DNA of 64,000 nt from Nesterenkonia halophila (GTDB taxonomy: Bacteria > Actinomycetota > Actinomycetes > Actinomycetales > Micrococcaceae): NCBI RefSeq assembly GCF_009467795.1, contig NZ_WIAX01000018.1:16636-80635 (forward strand), in the 5' to 3' direction. This document shows positions 6,861 through 15,483 of the stretch, one piece after another; position 1 is the first letter of the stretch, and the number at the start of each line of letters is the position of its first letter. Under the pieces are notes generated by a model, which saw nothing but the letters and a program-made list of their open reading frames with translations, was not told the DNA's origin and searched no databases. Position numbers and translations under genes: made by a program.

Positions 6861-9455
6861 TCACCACACCGGGTTCCAGGCCCCGACCAGGATCGAGACC
6901 GCCGTCGCGAGCGCCGCCAGCGCCAGCCCGCCGAGGATCAGTCCGACGTCGGCCGCGTCGGTCCGCGCGGGCCGGGCCCAGGTGCGCGGCCCGGCGCCGA
7001 AGCCGCGGGATTCCATGGTCACCGCCAGCCGGGTGGCGATGCGGATCGCCTGCACCAGCAGCCCGAAGGCCTGCGAGGCCGTCGCGCCGACGCGGGCGAC
7101 GAACCCGCCGTGGGCTCCGATTCCGCGGGCGCGGCGGGCATGGCCGATCGTCGTCCAGTGCTGGGCCAGCAGTCCGAGCAGCCGCATCGCCGCCAGCGCG
7201 CCGAGGACGAAGCGCGCCGGCAGCCGCAGCTGCTGGGCCAGCCCGTCGGCGAGATCCGTCGGATCCGTAGTGGAGAAGACCAGCACCGAGGGGATGACGA
7301 TGGCCAGCGCGCGGGCGCCCATGGCCGCGCCGAGCTCCAGCGAACCCGCCGAGACGGTGGTGAAGCCGAGGTCCAGCAGCATCTCTCCGGAGGCCTCGGC
7401 GGCGACGGCGGTGCCCCAGACCGCGACGACGGCGCCGACGGCGAAGGGCCACAGGCGCTTCAGGAACTGGCCGAGCCGAAGTTCGGCGGCCGGGACGAGC
7501 AGCAGGCCTGCGACGATCACCACCGCCGAGCTGACCCAGTCCATCGTCGCCACCAGGGCCACGGTCACCAGCAGCACGGCGGCGAGCTTGGCCGGCGCGC
7601 CGCGGCGGCCCAGGGCCGACTCGCTGCGCACGCCGGAGAGCATCGGGACGGTGGAGCCGGCGGCGGGCTCGGCGTCGGCGTCCTCCCGCCGCTCCGGGCT
7701 CGCCGGCTCCTCGCCGAGCCGCAGCTCCTCGGCGTCCAGGGCCTGCAGGAAGGCGACGTCATGGGTGACCGCGATCAGCGCCCCGCCGGCGTCGAGGTGC
7801 TCGCGCAGCAGCCGGACCAGCTCGGCGAAGGTGTGGGCGTCCTGGCCGAAGGTCGGCTCGTCGAGCAGCAGCACCGCCGGACCGGCGGAGAGCACAGTGC
7901 CCACCGACAGCCGGCGCTTCTCCCCGCCGGAGAGGGTGAAGGGGTTGGCCTCGGCCAGCTCGGTCAGCCGCAGCCGCTCGAGCAGCTCGGCCACGCGCGC
8001 CTCGACCTGCTCGGCGGTGAACAGCGGCTCGGAGGTGCCCGGCCGCCGGGCCTGGTGCGCGCCGAGGGCGAGCTCCTCGCGGACGGTGGAGCGGACGAAC
8101 TGGTGCTCCGGCTCCTGGAAGACCATCCCGAGGCGGGCGACCAGATCGGCCGCACGCCAGCTGCCCGGGTCTTCGCCCAGCCGCTCCCGGCCGGCCGCCG
8201 CGCCGGCGTCGCCGGAGCCGCTGATCAGCCCCGTCCCGGCGACCAGCCGGCCGCCATGGCGCGGCAGCAGTCCGGCCAGGCTGAGCAGCAGCGTGGACTT
8301 CCCCGCGCCGTTGCGCCCGGTCAGCCCCAGGGCTCGACCGCGGCGCAGCGTCAGGTCCACGCCCTCGAGCACCGGCCGGGGCGCCGATCCGGCGCGCGGT
8401 CTGCGCCGCCGGCCGGGTCCTCGACCGCGCCGTCGCCCCTCGCCTCGGGCCCGGCGCGGGGCGGTGCGCCCGACGGCGAGCCCCGCGGCGGACAGCAGCG
8501 TCTCGTCGGCTGCCCCCGCCGGCCCGTCGTCGGCGACGCCGCGGCGCGGCGACCACGTCGGCAGCTGCGGCGGCCGGTCGGGGACCCAGAGCCCCATGGC
8601 CGCGAGCTCCTCGCGCAGCGGCTCGTCCTCGGCGACCCGCGCGGCGTCGACGCGGCGGCGCACCCCGCCGCCGGCTTCGAGGACGACCAGCGTGTCGCAG
8701 TGCTCGGCCCAAACGCCCAGCCGATGCTCGACGACGACCAGCGTCGCCCCGGTGGCCGCGGCGGCGGCGAGGACCGCGTCGCGGACCTGGGCGACGCCGG
8801 CCGGGTCGAGATTCGCCGTCGGCTCGTCGAGCAGCAGCAGCCCCGGGCGCATCGCCAGGATCCCGGCCAGCGCGAGGCGCTGCTTCTGCCCGCCGGAGAG
8901 CTCGGCGGTGGGGTGGTCGAGCAGCAGGGCGGTCTCGTCCGCATCCTCCGCACCGGGTCCAAGGCCGACGGCGGCGAGCACCTCGCGCACCCGCTCCCAG
9001 ATCTGTTCCCGCTCCACCGCGAGGTTCTCCGCGGCGAAGGCGACGTCGTCGCCGATCCGCGAGAGCACCACCTGCGACTCGGGGTCCTGCTGCATCAGCC
9101 CGGCCCGGCCGCGGGCGGCGTCGGGGGCCGCGCCGTCGAGGCGCAGCGTGCCGGCCGAGACGGCGTCCTCGTCATGGAGCACTCCGGCCAGCCCGTGCAG
9201 CAGCGTGGACTTCCCCGCGCCCGAGGGACCGGCCAGCAGGACCTTCTCCCCCGGGGCGAGGTGCAGGTCCAGGTCCTCCAGCGCCGGGGCGGGACGGTCG
9301 GCGTGCTGGAACGTCCAGCCCTCTGCCCGGACCTCGACGCCGGCCGGACGCGCGGACGAGCGGGACGCGGACGGCCTGGACGGCCCGGAGACGCCCGGCG
9401 CCGTCCCGCGCCGGGCGCCGTCGAGGATCTCCCGGGGCGTCGACGTCGCGCTCAT
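6861..9455 (-). CDS. ECF transporter: two ATPase domains fused to T component (YkoD-YkoC fusion)
   Basis: An 864-residue energising module of an ECF-type vitamin importer. Residues of about 40-280 form the first ATPase (Walker A GPSGAGKST, signature LSGGQKQR, Walker B LLLLDEP). About 340-590 form the second (GRNGAGKST, LSGGEKRR, VLLLDEP). The rest is a membrane T component with several helices and the two coupling motifs ARRARGI and VTMESRGF, which contact the ATPases. In most genomes ykoD and ykoC are separate genes, and here they are one chain. An Arg-rich linker joins the ATPase halves. The ATG overlaps the S-component stop (ATGA, 9452-9455). Downstream of a TPP riboswitch, it most likely powers uptake of thiamine or its HMP precursor. 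Confidence 0.88.
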   Translation of the reverse strand: MSATSTPREILDGARRGTAPGVSGPSRPSASRSSARPAGVEVRAEGWTFQHADRPAPALEDLDLHLAPGEKVLLAGPSGAGKSTLLHGLAGVLHDEDAVSAGTLRLDGAAPDAARGRAGLMQQDPESQVVLSRIGDDVAFAAENLAVEREQIWERVREVLAAVGLGPGAEDADETALLLDHPTAELSGGQKQRLALAGILAMRPGLLLLDEPTANLDPAGVAQVRDAVLAAAAATGATLVVVEHRLGVWAEHCDTLVVLEAGGGVRRRVDAARVAEDEPLREELAAMGLWVPDRPPQLPTWSPRRGVADDGPAGAADETLLSAAGLAVGRTAPRRARGEGRRRGRGPGRRRRPRAGSAPRPVLEGVDLTLRRGRALGLTGRNGAGKSTLLLSLAGLLPRHGGRLVAGTGLISGSGDAGAAAGRERLGEDPGSWRAADLVARLGMVFQEPEHQFVRSTVREELALGAHQARRPGTSEPLFTAEQVEARVAELLERLRLTELAEANPFTLSGGEKRRLSVGTVLSAGPAVLLLDEPTFGQDAHTFAELVRLLREHLDAGGALIAVTHDVAFLQALDAEELRLGEEPASPERREDADAEPAAGSTVPMLSGVRSESALGRRGAPAKLAAVLLVTVALVATMDWVSSAVVIVAGLLLVPAAELRLGQFLKRLWPFAVGAVVAVWGTAVAAEASGEMLLDLGFTTVSAGSLELGAAMGARALAIVIPSVLVFSTTDPTDLADGLAQQLRLPARFVLGALAAMRLLGLLAQHWTTIGHARRARGIGAHGGFVARVGATASQAFGLLVQAIRIATRLAVTMESRGFGAGPRTWARPARTDAADVGLILGGLALAALATAVSILVGAWNPVW

Positions 9456-10105
9456 CGGCCCGCTCCGGCGCCGACGACGGGCTCCCGGTGGGCCCGCCGC
9501 GAGGCCAGCGGCCCGAGCACCGAGGTCGCCGCCAGCCCGCGGGTCGCGGCCCACATCAGCGCTCCGGCGATGATCGCCCCGGAGAGGGCGAAGCAGCCGA
9601 TGTGGACGACGGTCTCCAGCGGCGCATAGGCGTACATCGGGATGACCCAGTGGTAGGTGGCTCCGCCGAAGAAGCCCGAGAGCGCGCCGGCGAGCACGGC
9701 GACGTCGAGGGTGAAGCGACGGTAGAGGAAGGCCATCACGACCAGCTCGGCGCCCAGCCCCTGCACGAAGCCCGAGGACAGCACGGTCAGCCCCCACTGG
9801 GAGCCCAGCAGGGCGGAGACGACGGCGGCGACGAGCTCGCAGTAGATCGCCGCGCCGGGTTTGCGGATGACCAGCGCGCCGAGCACGCCGGGGAAGAGCC
9901 ACATGCCGTGGACGATGGTGGCCGCCGGCGGATATGCGGCGAAGAGGCCGCCGACGACCTGATAGCTGAGGTTCCATCCCCAGAAGATGACGCCGGCGGC
10001 GACGGCGAGGGTGGAGGCGACGACGATGTCCGAGACCGACCAGCGCGCGGTCCTCGCGCCCTGGATCGTCGTGGAGGCTGACGTCGATGCGGCGGTGCTG
10101 CTCAT
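9452..10105 (-). CDS. ykoE: ECF transporter S component, YkoE family (thiamine/HMP uptake)
   Basis: A 217-residue polytopic membrane protein, the substrate-capture subunit of a thiamine-related ECF transporter. It has about five to six hydrophobic segments. Family-like blocks are FWGWNLSYQVVGGLFAAYPP, GMWLFPGVLGALVIRKPGAA and QGLGAELVVMAFLYRR. A Ser/Thr-rich cytosolic leader comes first. AGGGAG lies five bases before the ATG at 10105. It is translationally coupled to the fused ATPase/T-component gene and preceded by a TPP riboswitch. The predicted ligand is thiamine or hydroxymethylpyrimidine, by family and riboswitch context. Confidence 0.88.
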   Translation of the reverse strand: MSSTAASTSASTTIQGARTARWSVSDIVVASTLAVAAGVIFWGWNLSYQVVGGLFAAYPPAATIVHGMWLFPGVLGALVIRKPGAAIYCELVAAVVSALLGSQWGLTVLSSGFVQGLGAELVVMAFLYRRFTLDVAVLAGALSGFFGGATYHWVIPMYAYAPLETVVHIGCFALSGAIIAGALMWAATRGLAATSVLGPLASRRAHREPVVGAGAGR

Positions 10106-10170
10106 GATGCTCCCTGGTCGTGACAGTGATGGACCACGAGCACGCAGGAGAGAGCCGGAGGCGACGGCGC

Positions 10171-10203
10171 GGCGGATCCGCAGAGGTGCGGACGGGTGCC
10201 GCC
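10171..10203 (-). terminator. Nested hairpin between TPP aptamer and ykoE (possible expression platform)
   Basis: On the minus strand GGCGG pairs with CCGCC around an inner CCGCA/TGCGG stem, 66 bases before the ykoE start and 34 bases after the aptamer. Its place fits a riboswitch-controlled terminator. There is no U-run, so a rho-independent mechanism is uncertain. The rest of the 10106-10513 gap holds the aptamer and the DUF4235 leader, with no other gene seen. Confidence 0.35.
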
Positions 10204-10237
10204 GTCGTCGGCGATCCGGCATCCGAGGACGAGTCTC

Positions 10238-10341
10238 GACTTCCTTCGCAGGTGCTGGCCTGATCAGGTTCGAGGGTCTGGGCCTTCAGCCCACTCTCAG
10301 CGCCTTCCGGCACGTGCGTGCCGAGGGGCGCTCCCCTGTCG
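10238..10341 (-). promoter_or_regulatory. TPP riboswitch (THI element) upstream of ykoE
   Basis: The minus strand shows GGGGAGCGCC near the 5' end and a variable P3 hairpin (GGCACGCACGTGCC). It then shows GGCGCTGAGAGTGGGC, ACCCTCGAACCTGATCAGG and CCAGCACCTGCGAAGGAAG. This is the full THI-box order. It precedes the YkoE-type vitamin transporter, the textbook target, with about 130 bases of expression platform. Confidence 0.93.
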
Positions 10342-10513
10342 TGTCTCGAATGACGTGGCCCACCGTACCCCACGACCGGCGCGACGGGCACGGGCAGGCC
10401 GGGGAGATGACCACGCCTGCCACGGCTGGGCTAGGCTGGGGGCCAGGTCGGCCGCCCGCGGTCCGCGCGGCGTCGGCCGGGTGCGCACAGAGACCGAGCG
10501 GCGAGGAGTGCCG

Positions 10514-10786
10514 ATGGACAAGATCATGGACAAGCTGCTGACCACCGGGATCTCGCTGGCCGGCGGCTTCGCGGCCACGAAGGCCTTCGAGTTCGTCTGG
10601 AAGCAGGCCACCGGCGAGGAGACCCCGAAGGGCGCCGACGAGGACGAGATCTCGCTGCGGAAGGCGCTGATCTTCGCGATCAGCTCCTCGGCGATCTCGG
10701 CCGGCGTGCAGGTGCTCTCCCAGCGCGGGGCGAAGGCCTCGATGCGCAAGATCAAGGGCGCCTATCAGGACCCCTCGGAGGTCTGA
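10514..10786 (+). CDS. DUF4235 family small membrane protein
   Basis: A 90-residue protein with the DUF4235 pattern: an N-terminal MDKIMDKLLTTGISLAGG segment, FVWKQATGEETPKGADEDE, then a hydrophobic helix with SSAISAGVQVLSQRGAK and a basic C-terminus. It is common in actinobacteria and its function is unknown. It probably sits at the membrane with one or two short helices. GAGGAG lies six bases before the ATG. Downstream is the first long hairpin repeat, which probably ends its transcript. Confidence 0.85.
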   Translation: MDKIMDKLLTTGISLAGGFAATKAFEFVWKQATGEETPKGADEDEISLRKALIFAISSSAISAGVQVLSQRGAKASMRKIKGAYQDPSEV

Positions 10787-10811
10787 GGCCCCGCTCCGCC
10801 CTCCTCCCCGG

Positions 10812-10895
10812 CATCGAGTGGCCGCCGGTGACGATGAATCGGCCGCCGGTCCCCTCGTCAGGCGCAGAATTTTCGTCACCGGCGGCCACTCGATG
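10812..10895. repeat. Long intergenic hairpin, copy 1 (CATCGAGTGG family)
   Basis: A perfect inverted repeat with 23-base arms at 10812-10834 and 10873-10895 and a 38-base spacer. The arms begin CATCGAGTGGCCGCCGGTG. About 31 of the 38 spacer bases are the same as in the copy at 12051-12130, so the two are homologous elements and not chance palindromes. They bracket the AbiEi/DUF559 gene in the same orientation. It may act as a terminator for the DUF4235 gene, but both copies have long loops and no U-run. Confidence 0.85.
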
Positions 10896-11032
10896 CGGGC
10901 CCGACGCGGGCCCGAGGCGGGACGCGGGAGGTTCCTGCACAGCGTCGAGGCCCTGCCGCACGACGCGCCGCGTCATCCACAGCGACCCTCGTAGCGCTGG
11001 CGGGAGCGCGAGCCGCCCTCTGGGATGGGGCC

Positions 11033-12046
11033 ATGTCTCCCTCCCCGTCCGACCCCTCGGTCACAGACGACCTCGTCCTCGGCGACCGCCGGCACGGAGC
11101 ACCGATCCGCGCCGGCACGGCCGGCCGCACACGGGCCCAGCTCCTCGACGACGAAGGACTCGCTGCGCGTGACGTGCGCCGCGGCCAGTACCACCGCACC
11201 GTCGAACGGCTGGCCACCGACGTGTATCGCGGAGTTGACGACTCCGCCCATCCTGAGGCCCGCGAGATCGCGCTGCTCCAGGGCCTGACCCGCGGGACCG
11301 CCCGAGTGGCGACCCATGGCACCGCCGCCGCACTCCTCGGGCTCTGGGAGGAACGGCTCCGGACGCCCCATCACCTCACCGTGCCGCGCGACGGCGGACG
11401 AGTCCGACGACCAGGACTGATCGTGCCGCACCGGGCTGACATCTCCGGCGAGTTCATCACCGAGGTCGCCGGCATCCCGGTCACCACGCCCGCATGGACC
11501 TGGGCGGATCGTGCGGCGTCGCAGTCGCTGGTCGAGGCCGTCGTCTCCGCCGACGCGCTGCTCAGGAGCCCGAGGATCGCCTTCGAGGGACCCGGCGTCG
11601 CGGCCGCCGCGCCCGAGGACCTCCTCGCCGCGGTGCAGTCGAAGGCCGGAAGCCGCGGGATCCGACGGGTGCGCCGCGCCGCCGGACTCGCACGCCCCGG
11701 AGCGGATTCTCCGCAGGAGACGCGGCTGCGCGTGGCCATCATGCTGGCCGGCCTGCCCGAGCCCGAGGTCAACGAGTGGGTCGTCGACGCGCAGGGACGC
11801 AGGCTCTTCCAGCCGGACCTGCTCTTCCGCGAGCAGCGGGTCGCCGTGCAGTACGAGGGCACCCACCACTCCGACCCGCGCCAGGTCGAGCGCGATGTGC
11901 ATCGCGCCGAACTCGCCGCGGACCACGGGTGGATCGAGGTGCGGATCACCCGGCGTCATACATACGACGGCTGGGCCCCGGCGATAGCCCGGATCGTGGA
12001 CGCCCTGCGTCGACAGGGCTGGGACGGTGCCCCCATCCGGCGCTGA
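11033..12046 (+). CDS. AbiEi-like N-terminal domain plus DUF559 (PD-(D/E)XK-like) protein
   Basis: A 337-residue protein of an actinobacterial family with an AbiEi-like, winged-helix-type N-terminal part and a C-terminal DUF559 / Vsr-like nuclease fold. Supporting blocks are LAARDVRRGQYHRTVERLATDVYRG, ATHGTAAALLGLWEER and the DUF559 core SPQETRLRVAIMLAGLPEPE, then FQPDLLFREQRVAVQYEG. E (in PQET) and D (in QPDLL) are present. The third acidic/lysine position reads QYEG, as often in this family. No partner toxin gene lies beside it, so a toxin-antitoxin role is not supported. It is framed by two copies of the same long hairpin. Function unknown. Confidence 0.75.
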   Translation: MSPSPSDPSVTDDLVLGDRRHGAPIRAGTAGRTRAQLLDDEGLAARDVRRGQYHRTVERLATDVYRGVDDSAHPEAREIALLQGLTRGTARVATHGTAAALLGLWEERLRTPHHLTVPRDGGRVRRPGLIVPHRADISGEFITEVAGIPVTTPAWTWADRAASQSLVEAVVSADALLRSPRIAFEGPGVAAAAPEDLLAAVQSKAGSRGIRRVRRAAGLARPGADSPQETRLRVAIMLAGLPEPEVNEWVVDAQGRRLFQPDLLFREQRVAVQYEGTHHSDPRQVERDVHRAELAADHGWIEVRITRRHTYDGWAPAIARIVDALRRQGWDGAPIRR

Positions 12047-12050
12047 TCCG

Positions 12051-12130
12051 TCGAGTGGCCGCCGGTGACGACGAATCCGCCGCCGATCCCCTCCTCAGGC
12101 ACAGAACTCTCGTCACCGGCGGCCACTCGA
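12051..12130. repeat. Long intergenic hairpin, copy 2
   Basis: Inverted repeat with 21-base perfect arms at 12051-12071 and 12110-12130 and a 38-base spacer, in the same orientation as copy 1. It lies between the converging DUF559 gene and mnhG, only four bases after the DUF559 stop. A bidirectional terminator role is plausible. Its left arm has lost the leading CA of copy 1. Confidence 0.85.
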
Positions 12131-12173
12131 TGACATCAGGACCTCCGACCCGCCCGGGGCGGCGGCGGGGCCG

Positions 12174-12575
12174 TCAGGAGCTCGGCCGGTCCTCGTCGAG
12201 CTCCGGACGGGCGGTGTCCTCGTGGGCGATGCGGTCGACGGCGCGGGCCAGCTCGTCGACGACGAGCACGTCGCGCCGGACATGCCGGCTCCGGTACCCG
12301 GCTCGGCCGACCATATGCGCGCTGACCGGCGCGGTGAGGATCTGCACGCCCCAGGTCAGCAGCGCGATGGCGACCAGCTCCCAGCTGCGCCAGGTCAGCG
12401 CGGCGGCCAGCACGAACATCAGCAGCCCGAGCACCTGGGGCTTGGTGGCCGCGTGCATCCGCGAGTGCAGGTCCGGGAAGCGCAGCAGCCCGACGCCGGC
12501 GGCCAGCGACATCAGTCCGCCGATCACCAGGAACACCGCCGCGACGCCGTCGAGGATCGGATCCAGCTCGCTCAT
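12174..12575 (-). CDS. mnhG: Mrp Na+/H+ antiporter subunit G
   Basis: A 133-residue small membrane subunit of the multi-subunit Mrp cation/proton antiporter, and the last gene of the operon. It has three hydrophobic segments. The family blocks VGLLRFPDLHSRMHAATKPQ and TWGVQILTAPVSAHMVGRAGYR are clear. The ATG at 12575 overlaps the mnhF stop (ATGA). A charged C-terminal tail of about 35 residues extends beyond the usual core. Without the other subunits it has no transport role. Confidence 0.92.
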   Translation of the reverse strand: MSELDPILDGVAAVFLVIGGLMSLAAGVGLLRFPDLHSRMHAATKPQVLGLLMFVLAAALTWRSWELVAIALLTWGVQILTAPVSAHMVGRAGYRSRHVRRDVLVVDELARAVDRIAHEDTARPELDEDRPSS

Positions 12576-13066
12576 CGTTCCTCCTCCCGCCGGTGCGCAC
12601 CGGAGTCCGCCTCGTGCTCCCGCCGGGCGTCGTCCTGCCGCTGCTGCTCGCGCCGCGAGCGGGCCAGGGCGGTGAACCACGACGTCGCCGGGTCCTCCTC
12701 GTCGACGACCTCCGACGTCGGTCGCGAGGGCTCGGCCCCCGCCGTCCGGGCCGTGCTGGGCTGGTCCGCGGCGGCCCCGGTCGGATGTGGCCGAGCGACC
12801 TGCTCGGTGCGGCGCACCGGGACGAAGCGGGCGATCGCGACGGCGCCGAGGAAGCCGATCATCGCCCCGGCGATGACGAAGAGCACGAAGTCCCGATGGT
12901 CGCGGGCGATCATGTCCACCAGCAGCATCGAGGAGACCACCAGCAGGGTCACGTCGACGGCGATGACCCGGTCGAGCACCGAGGGGCCGCGGAAGACGCG
13001 GACCACTGCGCAGAGCACGGCCGCGCCGAGCAGCGTCTGGGTGATCAGCATCGCAGTCTCCAGCAT
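12572..13066 (-). CDS. mnhF: Mrp Na+/H+ antiporter subunit F
   Basis: A 164-residue subunit; the usual MnhF length is near 90. The first 90 residues carry three helices and the family block VFRGPSVLDRVIAVDVTLL. The remaining 70 or so residues are a hydrophilic Arg/Glu-rich tail with no family counterpart, likely cytosolic and disordered. The ATG at 13066-13064 overlaps the mnhE stop by one base (TGATG). The stop overlaps the mnhG start (ATGA), which shows tight coupling. Confidence 0.92.
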   Translation of the reverse strand: MLETAMLITQTLLGAAVLCAVVRVFRGPSVLDRVIAVDVTLLVVSSMLLVDMIARDHRDFVLFVIAGAMIGFLGAVAIARFVPVRRTEQVARPHPTGAAADQPSTARTAGAEPSRPTSEVVDEEDPATSWFTALARSRREQQRQDDARREHEADSGAHRREEER

Positions 13067-13725
13067 CACGATCTCCCCTCCCCGGAAGCGTCGAGGCCGC
13101 CCGGTGCCGCACCGCGGGTCGCGGACCCGCCGATCGGCGGATGCGCCCGCAGCTCGGCGGGGCTGAGCCCGGGAGTGCGGCCCAGACGCTTCTCCGCGCG
13201 GATCCCGGCCAGGTCCGACGGGGTCCCGCCGGCGCGGATGAGCAGCGCCTCGTCGCGCAGCACCGAACGGCGCACCCGGTCGGCATCCTCCGGCCCGCGG
13301 AAGTCCAGGCAGTGCAGGTACAGCGTGGTCGTCGTGCGGTCGACGTCGAGCACCAGCGAGCCCGGCACCAGCACGACGGCGTGGCCGACCATCGTGACGA
13401 GGAAGTCGTCGTGGCTGCGCAGCTGCACCGCCACGATCGCGCTGCGCACCCGAGGGCCGCGGACGACGGCCAGCCAGGCCACCTGGAAGGAGGCGAACAC
13501 CATGCGCCCCAGGAAGCGCCCGGCGAAGACGACCCACCAGAACAGGTTGAAGCGCCCGGTGCCGCGCAGCGGCGGCAGGTAGAAAACCCGCACGATAGCG
13601 GTGCCGAGCACCAGGCCGACGAGCAGCGTGCCGAGCGTGAAGTCGCGCCAGACCGCCATCCACAGGAACGCCAGGAAGGCGATCAGCGGCATCTCCAGCC
13701 GCAGCGGGGTCCTCGGTCGTCTCAT
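13066..13725 (-). CDS. mnhE: Mrp Na+/H+ antiporter subunit E
   Basis: A 219-residue membrane subunit E with N-terminal helices (AFLAFLWMAVWRDFTLGTLL), FNLFWWVVFAGRFLGRMV, SFQVAWLAVV and the family block VPGSLVLDVDRTTTTLYLHCLD. The C-terminal 60 residues are hydrophilic and longer than the typical MnhE (about 160 residues). It overlaps mnhD upstream by four bases and mnhF downstream by one. It is needed for assembly of the antiporter and has no known separate catalytic role. Confidence 0.92.
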   Translation of the reverse strand: MRRPRTPLRLEMPLIAFLAFLWMAVWRDFTLGTLLVGLVLGTAIVRVFYLPPLRGTGRFNLFWWVVFAGRFLGRMVFASFQVAWLAVVRGPRVRSAIVAVQLRSHDDFLVTMVGHAVVLVPGSLVLDVDRTTTTLYLHCLDFRGPEDADRVRRSVLRDEALLIRAGGTPSDLAGIRAEKRLGRTPGLSPAELRAHPPIGGSATRGAAPGGLDASGEGRS

Positions 13726-15482
13726 CGGGACTCACCTCCTGGGTCGTCGCCGGAATTCCCCGCGCCGTCGTCGGCGTCGTCGTCGGTCTCCAGCTGCGGG
13801 GCGTCGCGCGGCTCCACCGAGGTGTGCACCGGGGCGAACTCCTCCGCGCCGCCGTCGCCGGTATCGATCCCGTCGACCTGCGCGGCCAGCTCCCGCAGCT
13901 CGGCCCGGACGCCGTCGACGCGCTCCTCGCCCAGCACCGCCTCGAGGTAGGGGGCGCGTTCGTACATGTCCTGCGCCGCCGCCCGGGAGAAGCTCATCAG
14001 CGGGCCGGCGAAGACGGTGAAGGCCAGCGAGAGTCCGACCAGCAGCGCCGTCGGCACCGTCATCGACGTCGGCAGCAGCCGCTTGTTGGCCGCCCGGGCG
14101 TGGGCCAGCGTCTTCGACATCAGCAGCGGATCGGGATCGTCGGCGTCCTCGGCGCGGCGCCAGAACGCCCGGGACCAGATGCGGGCCAGCGCCAGCAGCG
14201 TCAGCAGCGAGGTGACCACTGAGCCGACCACCAGCGTCCAGGCGATCACGGTGCCCTCCGCGACGCCGCCCTGGATCATCCCGAGCTTGCCGATGAAGCC
14301 GCTGAACGGCGGGATGCCGGCCAGGTTCATCGCCGGCAGGAAGAACAGCACCGCCAGCACCGGCGAGATCCGCGCCAGCCCGCCCAGCCGGTCCACCGCC
14401 GAGGTCCCGGAGCGGCGCTCGATCAGCCCGGTGACCAGGAACAGCGTGGTCTGGATGGTGATGTGGTGGGCGACGTAGTAGATCGTCGCCGACATCCCGG
14501 TGATCGACAGCAGCGAGAGCCCGAAGACCAGATAGCCGATGTGGCTGGTCAGTGTGAAGGACAGCATGCGTTTGACGTCGCTCTGCGCCAGCGCGCCCAG
14601 GATTCCGACGAGCATCGTCAGCAGCGCGACGATCATCAATGCGGTGTTCAGCCGCTCGCCGGGGAAGAGCAGCGTCTCGGTGCGGATGATCGAGTAGATG
14701 CCGACTTTGGTCAGCAGGCCGGCGAAGACTGCGGTCACCGGCGCCGGCGCCGTCGGGTAGGAGTCGGGCAGCCAGAAGGCCAGCGGGAAGACCGCGGCCT
14801 TGATCCCGAAGCCGACCAGCAGCATCACATGCAGCAGCAGCTGCATGCCGCGGTCCAGCTCGCCCAGCGCCAGCGCCAGATCCGCCAGGTTCACCGTGCC
14901 GGTGGCCGCGTAGATGACCCCGATGGTGATCAGGAAGAGCAGCGAGGAGACGATGGAGACCACCACGTAGGTCACTCCGGCGCGGATCCGCGCCTCGCCG
15001 CCGCCGAGGGTGAGCAGGACGTAGGAGGCGGTCAGGAAGATCTCGAAGCCGACGTAGAGGTTGAACAGGTCCCCGGCCAGGAAGGCGTTGGAGACGCCGG
15101 CGACCAGGATCAGATACGTCGGGTAGAAGATCGACACCGGCCCGTCGTCGCGCCGTTCCTCGGCCGCGGCGCCCTGCCCGACCGCGTAGAGCAGCACCGC
15201 CAGCGTGATGATCGACGAGACCACCAGCATCAGCGCGGAGAACCGGTCGATGACCATCGCGATGCCGAAGGGCGCCGGCCAGCCGCCCAGGTGGACCGCC
15301 TGCGCCCCGCCGTGCCAGACGTCGGCCAGCAGCACGATCTCCAGCACCACGGTCAGCGTCAGCGTGCCCAGCGTGACGGCGCGCTGGGTGGCCTGCTGGC
15401 GGTAGAAGGCGAAGCCGAAGCCCGCGCCGAGCACCGGCAGCAGCGTCGCCAGCGGGATGAGAGAGGCCAGGTCGCCGTCCAT
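13722..15482 (-). CDS. mnhD: Mrp Na+/H+ antiporter subunit D
   Basis: A 586-residue polytopic ion-translocating subunit homologous to the NuoM/NuoN subunits of complex I (Proton_antipo_M fold). Visible blocks are the N-terminal GFGFAFYRQQATQR, DLFNLYVGFEIFLTASYVLL, KAAVFPLAFWLPDSYPTAPAPVTAVFAGLLTKVG with its key Lys residues, and GIPPFSGFIGKLGMIQGG. The last 80 residues are acidic and Asp/Glu-rich, an extension not typical of the family. It starts at the ATG at 15482, one base after the mnhC stop. Confidence 0.95.
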   Translation of the reverse strand: MDGDLASLIPLATLLPVLGAGFGFAFYRQQATQRAVTLGTLTLTVVLEIVLLADVWHGGAQAVHLGGWPAPFGIAMVIDRFSALMLVVSSIITLAVLLYAVGQGAAAEERRDDGPVSIFYPTYLILVAGVSNAFLAGDLFNLYVGFEIFLTASYVLLTLGGGEARIRAGVTYVVVSIVSSLLFLITIGVIYAATGTVNLADLALALGELDRGMQLLLHVMLLVGFGIKAAVFPLAFWLPDSYPTAPAPVTAVFAGLLTKVGIYSIIRTETLLFPGERLNTALMIVALLTMLVGILGALAQSDVKRMLSFTLTSHIGYLVFGLSLLSITGMSATIYYVAHHITIQTTLFLVTGLIERRSGTSAVDRLGGLARISPVLAVLFFLPAMNLAGIPPFSGFIGKLGMIQGGVAEGTVIAWTLVVGSVVTSLLTLLALARIWSRAFWRRAEDADDPDPLLMSKTLAHARAANKRLLPTSMTVPTALLVGLSLAFTVFAGPLMSFSRAAAQDMYERAPYLEAVLGEERVDGVRAELRELAAQVDGIDTGDGGAEEFAPVHTSVEPRDAPQLETDDDADDGAGNSGDDPGGESR

Positions 15483-15483
15483 G

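Noticed and set aside
6172..9573. A very long open frame on the plus strand opposite the ECF transporter genes
   Set aside because: In 70% GC DNA, the strand opposite a real gene often stays open. The translation is Ser/Arg/Pro-rich with no family motif, while the minus strand encodes a complete transporter.
11033..12046. Calling the AbiEi/DUF559 gene half of a toxin-antitoxin system
   Set aside because: There is no AbiEii-like toxin next to it, and this two-domain family is usually found alone in actinobacteria.
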